Shown here piece by piece: positions 10,569 to 23,435 of a DNA stretch of 64,000 nucleotides (its first letter is position 1; the number at the start of each line of letters is the position of its first letter). The notes beneath the pieces are model-generated. The model did no database searches, was not told the DNA's origin, and was given only the letters and a program-made list of their open reading frames with translations. Source of the stretch: Neostapfia colusana (Eukaryota; Streptophyta; Magnoliopsida; Poales; Poaceae); NCBI GenBank assembly GCA_030760725.1, contig JASWHV010000008.1, forward strand, positions 33,452,720 to 33,516,719. Direction: 5' to 3'. A program made the position numbers and the translations under genes.

Positions 10569-12050
10569 CTGTAAAAATATATTTGAGAAATGTCAAATAT
10601 TTATTTAAACAGTAAACCCTGGAGTTATAACATAAGACATGTCATTGATCCCATAAAACTTGAAAACATAGTTCAAATTTCAAACAAATTTGACTGCTGA
10701 TCTGCTGTTCCCATGACAGCCCTGACCAGTTTCCATTTCAACCTGATTTAGGCCATGTTAACAGCAAAACTAATTCTGGAGCTCAACATCAAAGTTAAAG
10801 ATAACTTCAATAGATTTCCAGAAAGTGTTTGCTTGGCCTCAGATCTGTCCTGGTTCAAAAGTTATGAGATGTCAAAGTTAACAGAATTTCTGGAATCAAT
10901 TGGACAGCACCTCCCTGCTTTAGGTACTGAATTGATCCAAGAATCCCAGTTAATTCTCTTCCCAATCTGACAAAACTTTCTGTTACAAAGTCGTAACCCA
11001 TCTCATAAGCTTTCCAGAAGTACCTCATTTCCTATTTTTGGATTTTTATGCAGGAAGTTATGCTTAATTTACAGAGAGTCTACAGAGAGTCTTTACCCTG
11101 TCCTGTTTTCTGGACAGTTCCAACTCTACTGCATTTTTCCAGTGATTAAGGGATGAAACACCTCTGGACCTCAACAGAAAATTTGTAAAGCTCTTCCAAA
11201 GCTTTCCAGAAATGTATCATACGACCCCAATCTCGAAAGAACTCAACCTCTAGCCTCTGATTAACTTCAGCCTTGATTCAGCTGAAAACAGAGTGCTCTG
11301 TCCTTAACAACCTATAAGTTGAAAACTTGTTAACTTTGAATATCCTGTTCAAGGGAAGGAGTTACATCAAGTTTTACTACTTTGGAGCAAAACTTTCAAG
11401 TTTTAAATGAATTTGTTCATTTAGTTGGGTGTGACGTCGATGCATCACCAGATTATGTCGGTACTACGTCCTCACAAAGAAAAACCTATACCGGACTTAG
11501 CCGGCTTCGTTATTTCAGTGGCACTACTCGTCACTCGCACACGGATGCTACACGTCTACCGTTTCGTGGTCAGGCTACCTGCAGAAACTCAATCAATCAT
11601 CAGACTCGGCTGCACACCGAGCCCGGAATCCATACAGTTCGTACACCCGGCCGTCATCACTCGCCCGGATATTCTCAAGCCAAACACGCCTTGAGTTACG
11701 TGTTCACGTCTCAGACCACGTGACGGGGTCTCCCATGTTGCACCACGCACGCCAGGGACAGACGTTGCTCGAATACCCCAAAAGACATGAAGGGTCGTAG
11801 AGGATACTAAAGCGGGTCGGGTTACCTGCCACCCGTGGGGCTCCACCCTTCAGCTTGTGCGCACTGGTGGACAGCGCTTACGTGCACCCCCCAAGACATG
11901 AACGTCCCGAGATGCACGATTTTCCGACTTAACAAATAGGTTAATAAGCCACTTTCTATATACTAATAACATCCTTATACGGGCTACTAACTCGTTCCTC
12001 ACTGGATTTTTGAAAAAGAAGACCTTTGTACTGTGTTAAACCTCAAGCGA
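10569..12050 (-). other. Untranslated leader of copy A
   Basis: This matches the leader of B (21949-23419). On the minus strand it runs from the PBS through a conserved CTGCAG|GTA site (11579-11584 region), a block related to the H and E leaders (about 11462-11515, with TTTTTCTTTGTGAGG), and the ACAGAG-TG-CTCTGT palindrome (11288-11301), to a T-rich acceptor-like TTTTTACAG right before the extra ORF. No conserved protein frame is seen. Confidence 0.7.
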
Positions 12051-12062
12051 GCTCTGATACCA
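12051..12062 (-). other. Primer-binding site of copy A
   Basis: GCTCTGATACCA is the minus-strand form of TGGTATCAGAGC and lies four bases from the LTR end at 12067. Confidence 0.9.
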
Positions 12063-12066
12063 CCGC

Positions 12067-15000
12067 TGACACGACCCCAAGGTCCTGTCGAGCCAGGATC
12101 ACGCTGAGGGGTGCTGCGTTGCACAGCACCGTATAAAACACGTCAAAGGTACAAAGCGGAAGCGGAAATTTTATTACATAAACAAGTTTATGAACATGTT
12201 TACATCAAAATAAGTTTAGTCCACACTCGCGGGCGTAGACTAAGCATCAAGTGCACGTTCAGCCCTTGAACGTGTCCTTGCTAGCACACACGCACACTAA
12301 CTCTGCGGCGTGCACGACTCCCACTCGACGGGGTTCCCCTCCTGGGGTTCCGTCTCCTCTTCGGGAGTCCCTTCCTCATAGAACCCTGCAAAAGCTTCAA
12401 ACACAAGCAGTGAGCACGAAGGCTCAGCAAGTCTGACCCGTCTCACCTAAACATGGAACTTCTACATTAGGGTAATGGGTTAGATGAGGTAAAAATCATT
12501 TGCTAGGACTCGCCTAATTAGTAGAACCTTATTTTCAAGTTTTAGCAGCAGGTTGTGCAGAACTTTACGCTAAGGCACATGAGAGAGCCGCAATCAAACA
12601 AGAAACGCATTTCTCTCATGTACTTTGCCCAAAGTTGAAAAGAACTTTAGTTAGCTCTAAGCTACAGCATATCATTAACAATCAGTGTCCAGCTTTCAAT
12701 CAGCAACATTTTAACATGTGACTAGCCTGTTCTTTCTACGTCGCGGTACAGTGAACAAGTGGTACTCACTGACCACGAGGGACGGCGATTATAATCGATT
12801 TACACCTGCAGGGTTACCCGAACAACCCGTCACGTACGCCCGTACTCGATGTTGCCTACAACAACCATCACGGACGCCGTACGCAACTACCTTTCACTCG
12901 TCAGCCAAATATTGAACCGGTCCCATCGTCCCGAGCAAGAGGTCTCTGCACGCGCATCTCCGTGCCGCCAGCCGATTTACACCTCAAGCTCTCAACCTAC
13001 CCTCTGAACGACGGGCAATGCCTCAATAACCAGCTACCCGAGTTACATCAGTTTCCCGGTTCCCATATAGGCGGTAGGTCTTCGGTACTGTTCTAGCTTG
13101 TTCAACAGGCCCGCACACGGCTCGGTCCTCAATTGACACAAGCGGAGCTACAGCACACAGGCCCCAAAGTCCTGCTGCCCTTACTCAACGCTCGGTCTCA
13201 TTTTCTTGCCATGTGTATCATGTGCTATCTCTACCCGAGCAATGTGCCTCTAGCCTATTCTCGCGAGTAGTTCCAGCTACTCGACTTGTACCGAATCCTA
13301 CTCTATCCTAGCAATGCAGTAGCTAACGGGGTTTGCAATCCTAAACCCAACCCATGGTTCTCTTGGCTATGCAGTGGGGCTTCCAATCAAGACTCTAATG
13401 CACAGAATAAAGGAAACAAGTATGTGCTCAAAACAATAAAAATTTGTCAAAAGGTTAATGCAAACCGGAGCTTGCCTTGCTGCTCTTGGTCGTAGGCTAG
13501 CTGCTCCTCCGGAGTGACGAAGTCTAGGACTTCAGGTTCCGCCTCGACCTTAGCGACTACATGATATAAGACATACATGTATTAATTTAAATGCATTTAT
13601 TAAGTTTGAACTTGTGAAGCTTATAACCTTTGCTAGACAGACCTAATGACTGTGAAACTTTTACAGTGGCTTGGTTACAACCTAAACAGAGACTTGGTCA
13701 AGTTTTAGTTGCAGCAAAGCTCAATTGAGCCCTCCACAATTAATTATGTCCTTGACCTTAATTAAAGGCTTTTAGGGTGTTCTAAGGACTTTCATGAAAC
13801 AAACTATGACTTTCTGAAAACTAGATTTTTAGAGGGTTCTAATGGAGTTGGTCTCACTTAATTTTAAGGTTCCTAACTAAAGATATGAGCTAAACAATTT
13901 CAGAGAAAATTCTGAAAATGTTTCTGAACATTTTCTATTTTCTTTGGAACAGTTTCACTAATCACACCATTAGGTGGATTAAATGAGCTCAAATGGATCT
14001 GAAATTTTTATGGTAGTTCAAGGATATTTTGGTGAACATCTCAGTAAAATTTCAAGATTTTCCTCCAAAGTATTCTCCAGTTAAAATTCCTAACAGTTTA
14101 AATTTTGAGGAATTAATTCTGGCGAAATAAGGAATTTCATGAAGTGAAAATTGATTTTCTGGAAAGTACTCAGAGAGCTGAATCCAGCAAAATTTGGTTC
14201 ACTCAATTTGGAGCTTTCTAGCCAAAGTTATGAGGATTTGAAGTTTGAAGGAGATCTGAAAATCGGGGAAAAGTTTAAATTCGTGCGTGGGCCCAGGGGA
14301 CACGCGTCGCACGCCTAGGCGATGGCACATCGCGGCCCACAAGGATTTTGCGTGCCAGCACACCCGATCCCGGCCGTAGCCGGATCCCGATTCAAAATAT
14401 CTCCCACTGACAGCTGGGGTCCACCCCCTTCTTCAACCTCGCGACACCCGCGCTCCGCCGCCGAGGGACCTCGCCGGAGAGCTCGCCGCCGGCTTCTGTA
14501 CAGCTCCAAACTTCTCAATTCTGGCTGCCCCTGCCTACTTTTACTCGGGGAACAGGATCCGAGGGTCAGCTGCTCATGACAACGGCCGGAGCATGGTCGG
14601 CGACGAGCCGCCACCTCAGAACGACTTCGGCCATGTTGGCTGACTACCCTAGCACCTCAGCTACTTGGGAAACCGGTCGGGGAGCATCAGTGGACCTTAG
14701 AGAAGGTCGACATGAGCTCGAGGCAGCTCGGGGAAGGCCCGAAATAGGTCCTCACCGTGCGCCCGATGCCGCCCGTTTGTTCCGCCATTGGTAGACCTCA
14801 AATTACGCCGGGCACAGAGGTTCTCCGGCCTAGAGTTGTGAAGACAACTTGTGCGTTACCGTGTCTAGCTCGTGTGAGAGCGGCCTGAGGCCCTCTAATC
14901 CTTTCTAGAGCACGAATTAAACAGAATCGTACCCGAAGGTCGTTCTGCACACAGAAAGGGGAAAAATGGAAATTCGCCGCCGGTGAGCAACCACTCGAGC

Positions 15001-16104
15001 TGTGGCTCGGGGATGAGCAGCACCGGTCACCTGCGCGTCCAAGGGTGCCTTGGCTCGGGCGTGACAACGCCCTGGTTGGGCTGTCCACGAGAGCCCGAGG
15101 TGCGGCGGTTCCAAGTTCCGAGTTTGATCTTTCGGCACAGCCGATATCAATCGGTTTCAACCGAATTCTAGCAACGGGGAGGATGGAGGAAGGTCTCTAG
15201 TACCTTGCTGGGGCTCTGGAGTGGAAGGAGGAAGCTGCGATCGGCGTTCTCCGATCAAGTCCGAGCTGTGGAAGTTTTCGGCCGGCGCTGAGTTCTTGCG
15301 GGGAAGAACGGCGGTACCTCGGCCGAGGAGGGGGCAGGCGCCTTAAGAAGGCTCTGCACCGCCTCACGCCCGCGCGTGGGCAAGCAGCTGGTGGTGCGGC
15401 GGCTGGCCTCGGTGGCGATCACCGCTGCGGCTCGGCGACCCGAGTGAAAAAGTCTCAGTCGGTTTGATCTGAGCAGTGGCTGACATTTGGGTCCCACCTC
15501 CAGTTTTAACCTCTGAACTTTACTCCTAATCACTGTTGTAAACAGTGAACCCCATACTACCCTTAGCAATTCAAATTATTCACCCATGAGCCATTTTAAT
15601 AGATCAAAGTTCAAATGAGGTTTGGTTTGAATGAATTTCAGCACAAGTCCAGTTTGAAATTCAAATAAAGTTTGAATCTCTCCCCCTTAGCTCATGTCAA
15701 GATCAACTCCAAATGGAGTGAAAATTGGTGTGTGAGCTCACAAAAATGTGCTGAGTAAGAATATGCCTTCCACTTTTAAATTCATGGGATAAAAACAGTT
15801 TGAATTTGAATATGGTTTCAAACTGCCCTCTTCCTATCTATACCCAAAATGACCTCAAAAAGGTTTTGAATTTGGGTGAAACTTGGCATGGACATCCTTA
15901 GCAAAGTGTAGGAGTTTTCATATGTCCAGCCCATCTATATCACATGTGGGAAATACCACTTTTGCAATGTGTAAGTTTGTTCTCTAATGAGCATGTTGAT
16001 AATTGTTACTTGCTCTTCATTTGTGTTCATCATTCTTCCTCAAATGAGGTGTGTGGTGTGGTGATGAACACTGCAAATGTGTGTCAAAAACTGAGGCCCT
16101 TACA
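12067..16104 (-). repeat. Shared LTR: 3' LTR of B and 5' LTR of copy A
   Basis: Minus-strand start is TGTAAGGGCCTCAG (right edge) and end is GTGTCA (left edge). It is flanked by a polypurine tract on the right and a PBS on the left, which shows its double role. It contains the LTR micro-gene, the hairpin (12411-12426) and a GC-rich region (about 14290-15460). Confidence 0.92.
12297..14788 (-). CDS. LTR-embedded micro-gene, B family (shared LTR)
   Basis: Predicted minus-strand exons are 14788-14696 (starts MAEQTGGIGRTV), 13556-13476 and 12385-12297 (TAG). Donor 2 is GCAAG|GCAAGC, a GC-type donor; acceptor 3 is CTTTTGCAG. Exon 2 is 81 nt as in H and S and encodes PEVLDFVTPEEQLAYDQEQQ. Exon 3 is 89 nt as in S and encodes an acidic tail ending EWESCTPQS. 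If donor 1 is TCTAAG|GTCCAC (phase 0), an in-frame join needs the acceptor CTAAG|GTC eight bases inside the 81-nt block. Acceptor choice is thus unsettled. The product is small and acidic, with no recognised family. Confidence 0.4.
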
Positions 16105-16140
16105 TTCTTCCCCCCCTTAAAAGAATCTCGTCCCGAGATT
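16105..16140 (-). other. Polypurine tract of B with adjacent hairpin
   Basis: On the minus strand a purine run (TTAAGGGGGG then GAAGAA, 16105-16120) abuts the LTR start and would prime plus-strand synthesis. Immediately upstream, 16124-16140 is a perfect 7-bp stem AATCTCG/CGAGATT with a 3-nt loop, also found in H and E. Confidence 0.85.
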
Positions 16141-16174
16141 ATAAGGTGAAAATGAGAGAGAGGACGGTGGAAAA

Positions 16175-17395
16175 TTACCGGATATGCGACGTGAAAAATT
16201 CAGGGTAGTTAGTGCGAAGGAATTCTTCGCTCTCCCATGTCGCTTCGTCCATGGAGTGATTACTCCATAGAACCTTGTAGAACCACAATGTACGGTTGCG
16301 TGTGGTTCGGGCCTTTTCATCAATAATCTGCACCGGTTCCTCCCGATGGGTGAGATCCGGTTGCAGTTCTTCAATGTCTTCCAGCTGAACGGTCGTTGAT
16401 AGCTTGAGACACTTCCTCAGCTGGGAAATATGAAAGATGTTGTGTACACCGGAAAGTGCTTCTGGTAATTTCAACCGGTATGCCACTGATCCACATCTTT
16501 CGGTAATCTGGAATGGACCGATGAATCGGGGTGCCAACTTTCCTCTCACCCCAAATCTGTTTACTCCCTTCATTGGAGACACCCGTAGATATACGTGATC
16601 TCCAACTTCGAATTCTAATGGGCACCTTCTCCGGTACGCATACTGTTTCTGACGGGATTGAGCGGCTTTTAGGTTCGCTTGAATTAGTCGAACCTTTTCT
16701 TCCGCGTTGTTGACAAGGTCAGTCCCGAAGGTAACCCTTTCGCCAGACTCACACCAGTTCAATGGTGTGCGGCATTTCCTACCGTATAGCGCCTCGTAAG
16801 GTGCCATCTTGATGCTGGCTTGGTACCCATTATTGTACGAGAATTCAGCTAACGGCAAGTGATCATCCCAATTCTTGCCGTGGTCGATAGCGCAAGCTCG
16901 TAGCATGTCTTCTAAAATTTGGTTTACCCGCTCCGTTTGCCCATCCGTCTGCGGGTGGTAGGCTGAACTACGGATCAGCTTCGTCCCCAAGGCAGCGTGT
17001 AGCTGCTCCCAAAAACGGGACACAAATAAAGTGCCCCGATCCGATAAGATAGTACGGGGTACGCCGTACAAGCATAGGATCCTTGAGATGTACAGTTCAG
17101 CGTACTTCTTGGCGTTGTAGTTGGTGTTGACCGGGATGAAATGGGCAACTTTGGTGAGCCGATCGACGATCACCCACACCGAATCATGTTTCTGTAAGGT
17201 GGTGGGTAAACCGACGATGAAATCCATGCTCACGTCCTCCCACTTCCAGGCAGGAATGCCCAGTGGTTGCAGCAGTCCCGGTTTCCGCATATGATCTGCC
17301 TTCACCCTTCGGCATGTATCACACTCGGACACGTATTTTGCAACCTCGCGCTTCATCCGTGTCCAGCAAAACTTTCTTCTGAGTTCTTGATACAT
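16175..17395 (-). pseudogene. Integrase and chromodomain part of B pol (frameshifted from RT)
   Basis: The frame codes for the zinc-binding end (CDTCRR), the catalytic core with all three acidic residues ([22 protein letters not shown]), the GPF/Y-type region (APRFIGPF), and a C-terminal chromodomain ([24 protein letters not shown]). The family inserts element cDNA, and the chromodomain is thought to guide it to marked chromatin. It is out of frame with upstream RT because one base is missing at about 17466-17470. The KFCW near its start replaces the KFWW of H and E. Confidence 0.9.
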
Positions 17396-19731
17396 CTTGT
17401 TGCTGCCGGGGTGAATAGAGAGCTTTGATAAGCGAGCCTCATCAAAGATCTTCTTCCGTAGTTCCGGTTACGGGGTACGACGATCCGGTCCTTGAACCAT
17501 AGGACGCCGTCTCCATCTTTCCGGAAGCATTTCAGCTCCCCACTATCTACACGTCTCCGCAAGTGTGACATGCCCTTGTCATTCTTCTGGGCTGCCGCTA
17601 TCTCTTCACGGATGGTGGGGATCAAAGCTAGGTTGTAGAGAGCTCCGTATGGAATCACACGTAGTGGTGGTTCGCTCTCTTCCAACGGTGTGATGGTCAG
17701 ATTGTTGACGTGTGACTTGCGGCTCAGCGCATCTGCCACAACGTTTGCCTTGCCCGGATGATAATGGATCTCTATCTCGTAATCCTTTATCAGTTCTAAC
17801 CATCTTCGTTGCCTCATGTTCAGCTCCTTCTGAGTGAATATGTACTTGAGGCTTTTGTGGTCGGTATATAAATGTACGAGGTTACCCAGTAGGTAGCGCC
17901 TCAACATTTTGAGTGCGAGTACCACGGCAGCGAGCTCCAAGTCGTGAGTTGGATAATTCTGCTCATGGTTCCTAAGCTGCCGTGATCCATACGCGACCAC
18001 TCTTCGGTCTTGCATCAGCACACATCCGAGCCCAATGCCGGATGCATTGCAGTACACATCGAACGGTTTTGTTGTGTCTGGCTGTGCATAAACCGGTGCT
18101 GATGTCAGGTGCTTGACTAAAGCCTTGAATGCTGCTTCACATGTTGGACCCCAAACATATTTGGTAGCCTTCTTCAGCAGCTCTGTCATTGGCTTGGCAA
18201 TCTTCGAGAAGTTCGGAATGAACCTCCGATAATACTCCGCGAGTCCGAGGAAACTCCGTACCTCGTGAACAGTTCTCGGGGACTTCCAATTCAGCACTTG
18301 AGTGATCTTGCTCGGGTCCACAGCGATACCTTCCGCTGAGATGATATGCCCGAGGAAAGGCACCTGCGATATCCAAAACTCGCATTTGCTGAATTTCGCG
18401 TATAACTTGTGATCCCGCAGCCGTTGCAAGACTATATGCAGATGTTTCTTGTGATCTTCCTCCGACTTGGAATACACCAGGATGTCGTCGATGAAGACCA
18501 CGACAAACTTGTCCAGCTCCGGCATGAATACCGAGTTCATCAAGTACATGAAGTGAGCTGAAGCATTGGTGAGGCCGAAGGACATAACTAGGTACTCATA
18601 AAGTCCGTACCTCGTCGAGAAAACCGTCTTCGGAATGTCCTCAGCCCTTATTTTAATCTGATGGTACCCGGATCTTAAATCCATCTTGGAAAAGATCTTT
18701 GCTTCGACCAACTGATCAAACAACATGTCGATCCATGGCAACGGGTACTTGTTCTTGATGGTTACGACATTTAATGGACGATAGTCCATGCAAAGCCGCA
18801 ACGTCTCATCCTTCTTCTTGACAAATAATGCCGAACAGCCCCATGGTGAGGAGCTCAGCCTAATAAAACCCTTCTCCAGAAGATCCGTGAGCTGAGTCTT
18901 CAGTTCAGCCAACTCCTTGGGCGCCATCTTGTACGGCCTTCGGGATATTGGCATGGTTCCCGGTGCAAGTTCAATTTTGAACTCCACCTCTCTATCGGGT
19001 GGCATCCCCGGCAAATCGTCCGGGAATACATCAGGGAACTCTCGGACCACTGGAATGTCTTCCAATCTGATGGTTGTGGCTTGATAGACACTTGGAAGTT
19101 TTATTTCTGGACTGTCCAGAAATAATGAGTGAGAACCGTGCACTTCTGAGTTTAAGTGCACGACTCGAAGGACGGTGTCTAAAACAGCGCCGTGGCGGGT
19201 TAACCACGACATCCCTAGGATGACATCGACCTTCTGTCCCTCTAAGATAATGAGAGACGTGGGGTACACTCTACCCACTAAGCATAATGGTGCTTTGGAG
19301 ACCATTACGCTTGCTGAAATCTTCCCACCCGGTGAACAAATTAAATATGGACTATCGGTGGGTAGTATTGGCAAACTGTGTTTAGCAATGAAAGCTTGGC
19401 TAATAAAATTATGCGTGGCGCCTGAATCAAACAGTACTATAGCGGGATGCTGGTGGAGTTGGAACATACCCGCAAGGATTGGCTCGCCATCCGGCACGTC
19501 CTCAATGGCAAGCTGGTGGACAGTGCCGGGTCTAGGGTTTGCCCGCCGTGCATTAGTAGGGTTCCGGGGTTGATTCCTCCCCGGAAACTGTGGTGCCACT
19601 CCGCCGCCTTGCCTCTCCGGGCAACTGCTCGCGAAGTGTCCTGGACGACCACACTTGTAACATGTGGCCGCTGCTGGTGGAGTACTCGGTGGACGAAAGC
19701 CCCGGCATGCGTTGCGGAGGTGCAAACGCAC
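17353..19731 (-). pseudogene. Protease, RT and RNase H part of B pol
   Basis: In order it has the CCHC knuckle [14 protein letters not shown], protease [12 protein letters not shown] ([19 protein letters not shown] as catalytic YxDD-type box), and RNase H. The first RNase H catalytic aspartate is replaced by asparagine (YCNASG, codon 18046-18048), where H and E keep YCDASG. The second and third acidic sites ([15 protein letters not shown]) are kept. The frame is separate from gag because of an extra C at about 19700-19703, and it ends in nonsense after the lesion near 17468. Apart from these points the protein follows H and E closely. Confidence 0.9.
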
Positions 19732-20731
19732 GCGGCATCGCCCGCTGCTGCTGTTGTTGTTGTGGTGGTGCTGGCAGTGCCGGCCGGAATGCCGGTGAAG
19801 AGTACGGCCGACTGCGGAACGGCATCGACCGCTGTGGTGGTTGCCAGCGTGGACCTGATGGTGGGCGATTCACCATGTGAAACTTCTGAGAAGGACCGCC
19901 TCCTTCTCCACTGCTCTGCGGCACGCTTCGCTTTCTCTCCGCCGCCGCTAACTCCTTGCCGGAGTCCTCCTGAACAATCGCAGCATCAATGATGTCGTTG
20001 AGGCTGCCGCGATTGAACATCACCAATTTGTCCTTCAGGAGCGGGTTAAGCCCCTGGTAAAAGTGGTCTCGCCGCTTCTCGTCGGTATCAGCATGATACG
20101 ATGCATATAGCGCGAGATCGTTAAACGCCCTGGAGTATTCCAGCGCGTTCCGGCTCCCTTGTTGAAGGTGTAAGAACTCCTGCGTCTTCCTCTTCATCAG
20201 ACCTGGCGGTATATGATAGGCCCTGAAGGCCATCCGGAACTCCGCCCAGGTCTTCACTCGGTCGGTGGGCTGTGAAGCACAGAAGTTGGCCCACCACGCG
20301 CTTGCGGATCCTTGGAGCTGCTGGACCGCGAACTGAGTCTTGCGCTGCTCGCTGATCTGGAGCAGCCCGAACTTCATCTCTATGGCGCGGAGCCAGTTAT
20401 CCGCGTCAAGTGGTTCATCCGCCCTTGAGAATACAGGGGGATGAGTTGCCAGGAAGTCGTAGTAGGAGCTCTGTTGGCGCTCCTCACGATCTTGACGTCT
20501 CTCTGGGCGGGACGTATTGGCGATGAGAGTCTGCAGCAACTCTGTGTGCTGCTGATGCGAGCCCGCCATTGCCGCGACAATGTCGGCCAATGTAACCGTT
20601 GGCAGTGGCGGTGGTGGTGTTTGCTGTTGCTGTTGCTGCTGCTGTCCCGAGGAGTCCTCGGGAGGTGGTTGGGAGGTCTCTCCCCCTTGGCTGGTACCCC
20701 CAACGTCAGGGTTGGCACGCGTACGCGTCAT
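19553..20731 (-). pseudogene. Gag of B, frameshifted near the zinc knuckle
   Basis: The start Met of MTRTRANP at 20731 follows an AATTTCAG acceptor-like site by one base, as in copy A. The gag core and Pro/Arg/Gln-rich linker match copy A. At about 19700-19703 B has four C where A has three, so the frame leaves gag before the CCHC knuckle and runs into unrelated residues. In A the same region is one continuous gag-protease frame, so this is a lesion and not a conserved frameshift signal. Confidence 0.88.
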
Positions 20732-21003
20732 TCTGAAATTCGAAACAACAGCGATTAGCACATGTCTTACTTAAAATTCCATAAGCAACAGTAGGTATTG
20801 AAGTGACACATGATTAATTTGCACAACCTTTACATATATTGATAAAGCATAAACTTTATACAAGATACATTATTCTCGGGTCTCCGAGAAGTCGTGCTCA
20901 TGTCGTCACTACCTATACATACGCTACTGTCTACACGACATGTCACCGATTACAAAAGTTGGGTTACGCTACCCTAGCTGCCCTACTTGGCAACCGTAAC
21001 CCC
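20732..21003 (-). other. Spacer between extra ORF and gag in B
   Basis: Matches 9352-9623 of copy A and carries the same acceptor-like end. No coding frame is seen. Confidence 0.45.
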
Positions 21004-21948
21004 CTACTCGGAGTAGAACTCGACCTCCTGTGGGTCGTCCTCCTCCGGTACTTCTGCTGGTGGCTCTGGATCTACCACCTCTTCTCCCATTCCGGGTTCT
21101 CCCATTGCTGGAAGACCCAAGACCACCGGTATGCCTAACACCGGGGGCACGAGGTCCTGCAATGCATGCACCTCGTCCATAGCCTGGTTGTAGTCCTCTT
21201 CCCAGCCTTGTCCTTCCTCAATAGCGTCGTCCCACTCTTGAGCAAGGTCCTCATTCTTCTGGGTTAGGGTCTGCACCAGCTCTTGCAACGCCGTGATGTC
21301 AACACGGCTCTTCTTCTTTGCCTTCTTCAGACGACGCAACTGATTGTGTTGTTCATTCAGTCGCTTGATCGTCGGAAGAAGCACATTGCGGAGTTCGCTG
21401 TTAGCACTCTCGAAATGATCTCCACGGCTTGTGCTCTCCTTGAGCTTGGTGGCGAGATGCTCCGTATGAACAGCTTGGCTGTCCATCATAGCGTTTCCCG
21501 CCCTCATTTTGAGGCTGAGGTTTGCCTCCGCGGGGTTGTACCTTGGGCAATTTGGGTCTGTTGCCTCCAGGTACCTCTCTTCCCACACATGCTGAGCTCA
21601 TCCCTCCACCGGAACGAGTGCGTATGGAGTGCCCTCCATAGCCTGCACGTGTAGTTGGCAGAAATGTGACATAGTGTCACGGGCTGCCACTTGCCACATC
21701 CCTTCCGGTTGTCTTCCTCTCACCGTGACGGTGAATGGCACCCAACCGGGTGGCGTAGGTCCTGCAGGAACCTCGACATGGATCGTCCACGTATTGTTCC
21801 CCCCTTCGCCATCTTCTTTGGCGATGTACTGCGGCATCTGATTGTACCCGAAATATTGGAGCATTTGCTACAATGCTTCCGGGTAGCCGCTACGGTCAGA
21901 ACAGTGGGAAACTACCCACCCGTTCTCCAACTGTTTATCTGCTGCCAT
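21004..21948 (-). pseudogene. Extra ORF upstream of gag in B, with two nonsense codons
   Basis: Same protein as 9624-10568. The ATG at 21948 follows TTTTTACAG-like sequence with no gap, so the start is placed with some confidence. Two stops break it: a TAG in place of the Trp codon of EALWQ (near 21870) and a TGA in place of an Arg codon (CGA in copy A) near 21600. The rest, including the basic patch, coiled coil and acidic tail, is intact. Copy A keeps the open frame but has GTG at the start, so the two copies decayed at different places. Confidence 0.85.
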
Positions 21949-23419
21949 CTGTAAAAACATATTTGAGAAATGTCAAATATTTATTTAAACAGTAAACCCT
22001 GGATTTATAACATAAGACATGTCATTGATCCCATAAAACTTGGAAACATAGTTCAAATTTTAAACAAATTTGACTGCTGATCTGCTGTTCCCATGACAGC
22101 CCTGACCAGTTTCCATTTCAACCTCATTTAGGCCATGTTAAGAGCAAAACTAATTCTGGAGCTCAACATCAAAGTTAAAGCTAACTTCAATAGCTTTCCA
22201 GAAAGTGTTTTCTTGGCCTCAGATCTGTCCTGGTTCAAAAGTTATGAGATGTCAAAGTTAACAGAATTTCTGGAATCAATTGGACAGCACCTCCCTGCTT
22301 TAGGTACTGAATTGATCCAAGAATCCCAGTTAATTCTGTTCCCAATCTGACAAAACTTTCTGTTACAAAGTCGTAACCCATCTCATAAGCTTTCCAGAAG
22401 TACCTCATTTCCTATTTTTGGATTTTTATGCAGGAAGTTATGCTTAATTTACAGAGAGTCTTTACCCTGTCCTGTTTTCTGGACAGTTCCAACTCTACTG
22501 CATTTTTCGAGTGATTAAGGGATGAAACACCTCTGGACCTCAACAGAAAAGTTGTAAAGCTCTTCCAAAGATTTCCAGAAATGTACCATACGACCCCAAT
22601 CTCGAAAGAACTCAACCTCTAGCCTCTGATTAACTTCAGCCTTGATTCAGCTGAAAACAGAGTGCTCTGTCCTTAACAACCTATAAGTTGAAAACTTGTT
22701 AACTTTGAATATCCTGTTCAAGGGAAGGAGTTACATCAAGTTTTACTACTTTGGAGCAAAACTTTCAAGTTTTAAATGAATTTGTTCATTTAGTTGGGTG
22801 TGACGTCGATGCATCACCAGATTATGTCGGTACTACGTCCTCACAAAGAAAAACCTATACCGGACTTAGCCGGCTTCGTTATTTCAGTGGCACTACTCGT
22901 CACTCGCACACGGATGCTACACGTCTACCGTTTCATGGTCAGGCTACCTGCAGAAACTCAATCAATCGTCAGACTCGGCTGCACACCGAGCCCGGAATCC
23001 ATACAGTTCGTACACCCGGCCGTCATCACTCGCCCGGATGTTCTCAAGCCAAACACGCCTTGAGTTACGTGTTCACGTCTCAGACCACGTGACGGGGTCT
23101 CCCATGTTGCACCACGCACGCCAGGGACAGACGTTGCTCGAATACCCCAAACGACATGAAGAGTCGTAGAGGATACTAAAGCGGGTCGGGTTACCTGCCA
23201 CCCGTGGGGCTCCACCCTTCAGCTTGTGCGCACTGGTGGACAGCGTTTACGTGCACCCCCCAAGACATGAACGTCCCGAGATGCACGATTTTCCGACATA
23301 ACAAATAGGTTAATAAGCCACTTTCTATATACTAATAACATCCTTATACGGGCTACTAACTCGTTCCTCACTGGGTTTTTGAAAAGGAAGACCTTTGTAC
23401 TGTGTTAAACCTCAAGCGA
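21949..23419 (-). other. Untranslated leader of B
   Basis: Same arrangement as 10569-12050: CTGCAG|GTA site (22948-22953), conserved block (about 22830-22885), palindrome (22657-22670). No conserved frame. Confidence 0.7.
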
Positions 23420-23431
23420 GCTCTGATACCA
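23420..23431 (-). other. Primer-binding site of B
   Basis: Minus-strand TGGTATCAGAGC, four bases inside the 5' LTR end at 23436. Confidence 0.9.
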
Positions 23432-23435
23432 CCGC

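Larger units (their letters stand above)
7524..12066 (-). mobile_element. Copy A: truncated internal region of a second B-family element
   Basis: Read on the minus strand this gives PBS, leader, extra ORF, gag and protease, and stops just before RT. It matches 18903-23435 of copy B almost base for base. It uses the LTR at 12067-16104 as its 5' LTR, and the same LTR is the 3' LTR of B. The array is therefore LTR-internal-LTR-internal with a period of about 11.37 kb. Everything beyond protease and the third LTR are gone on the left, with H leader joined directly at 7523/7524. Confidence 0.9.
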
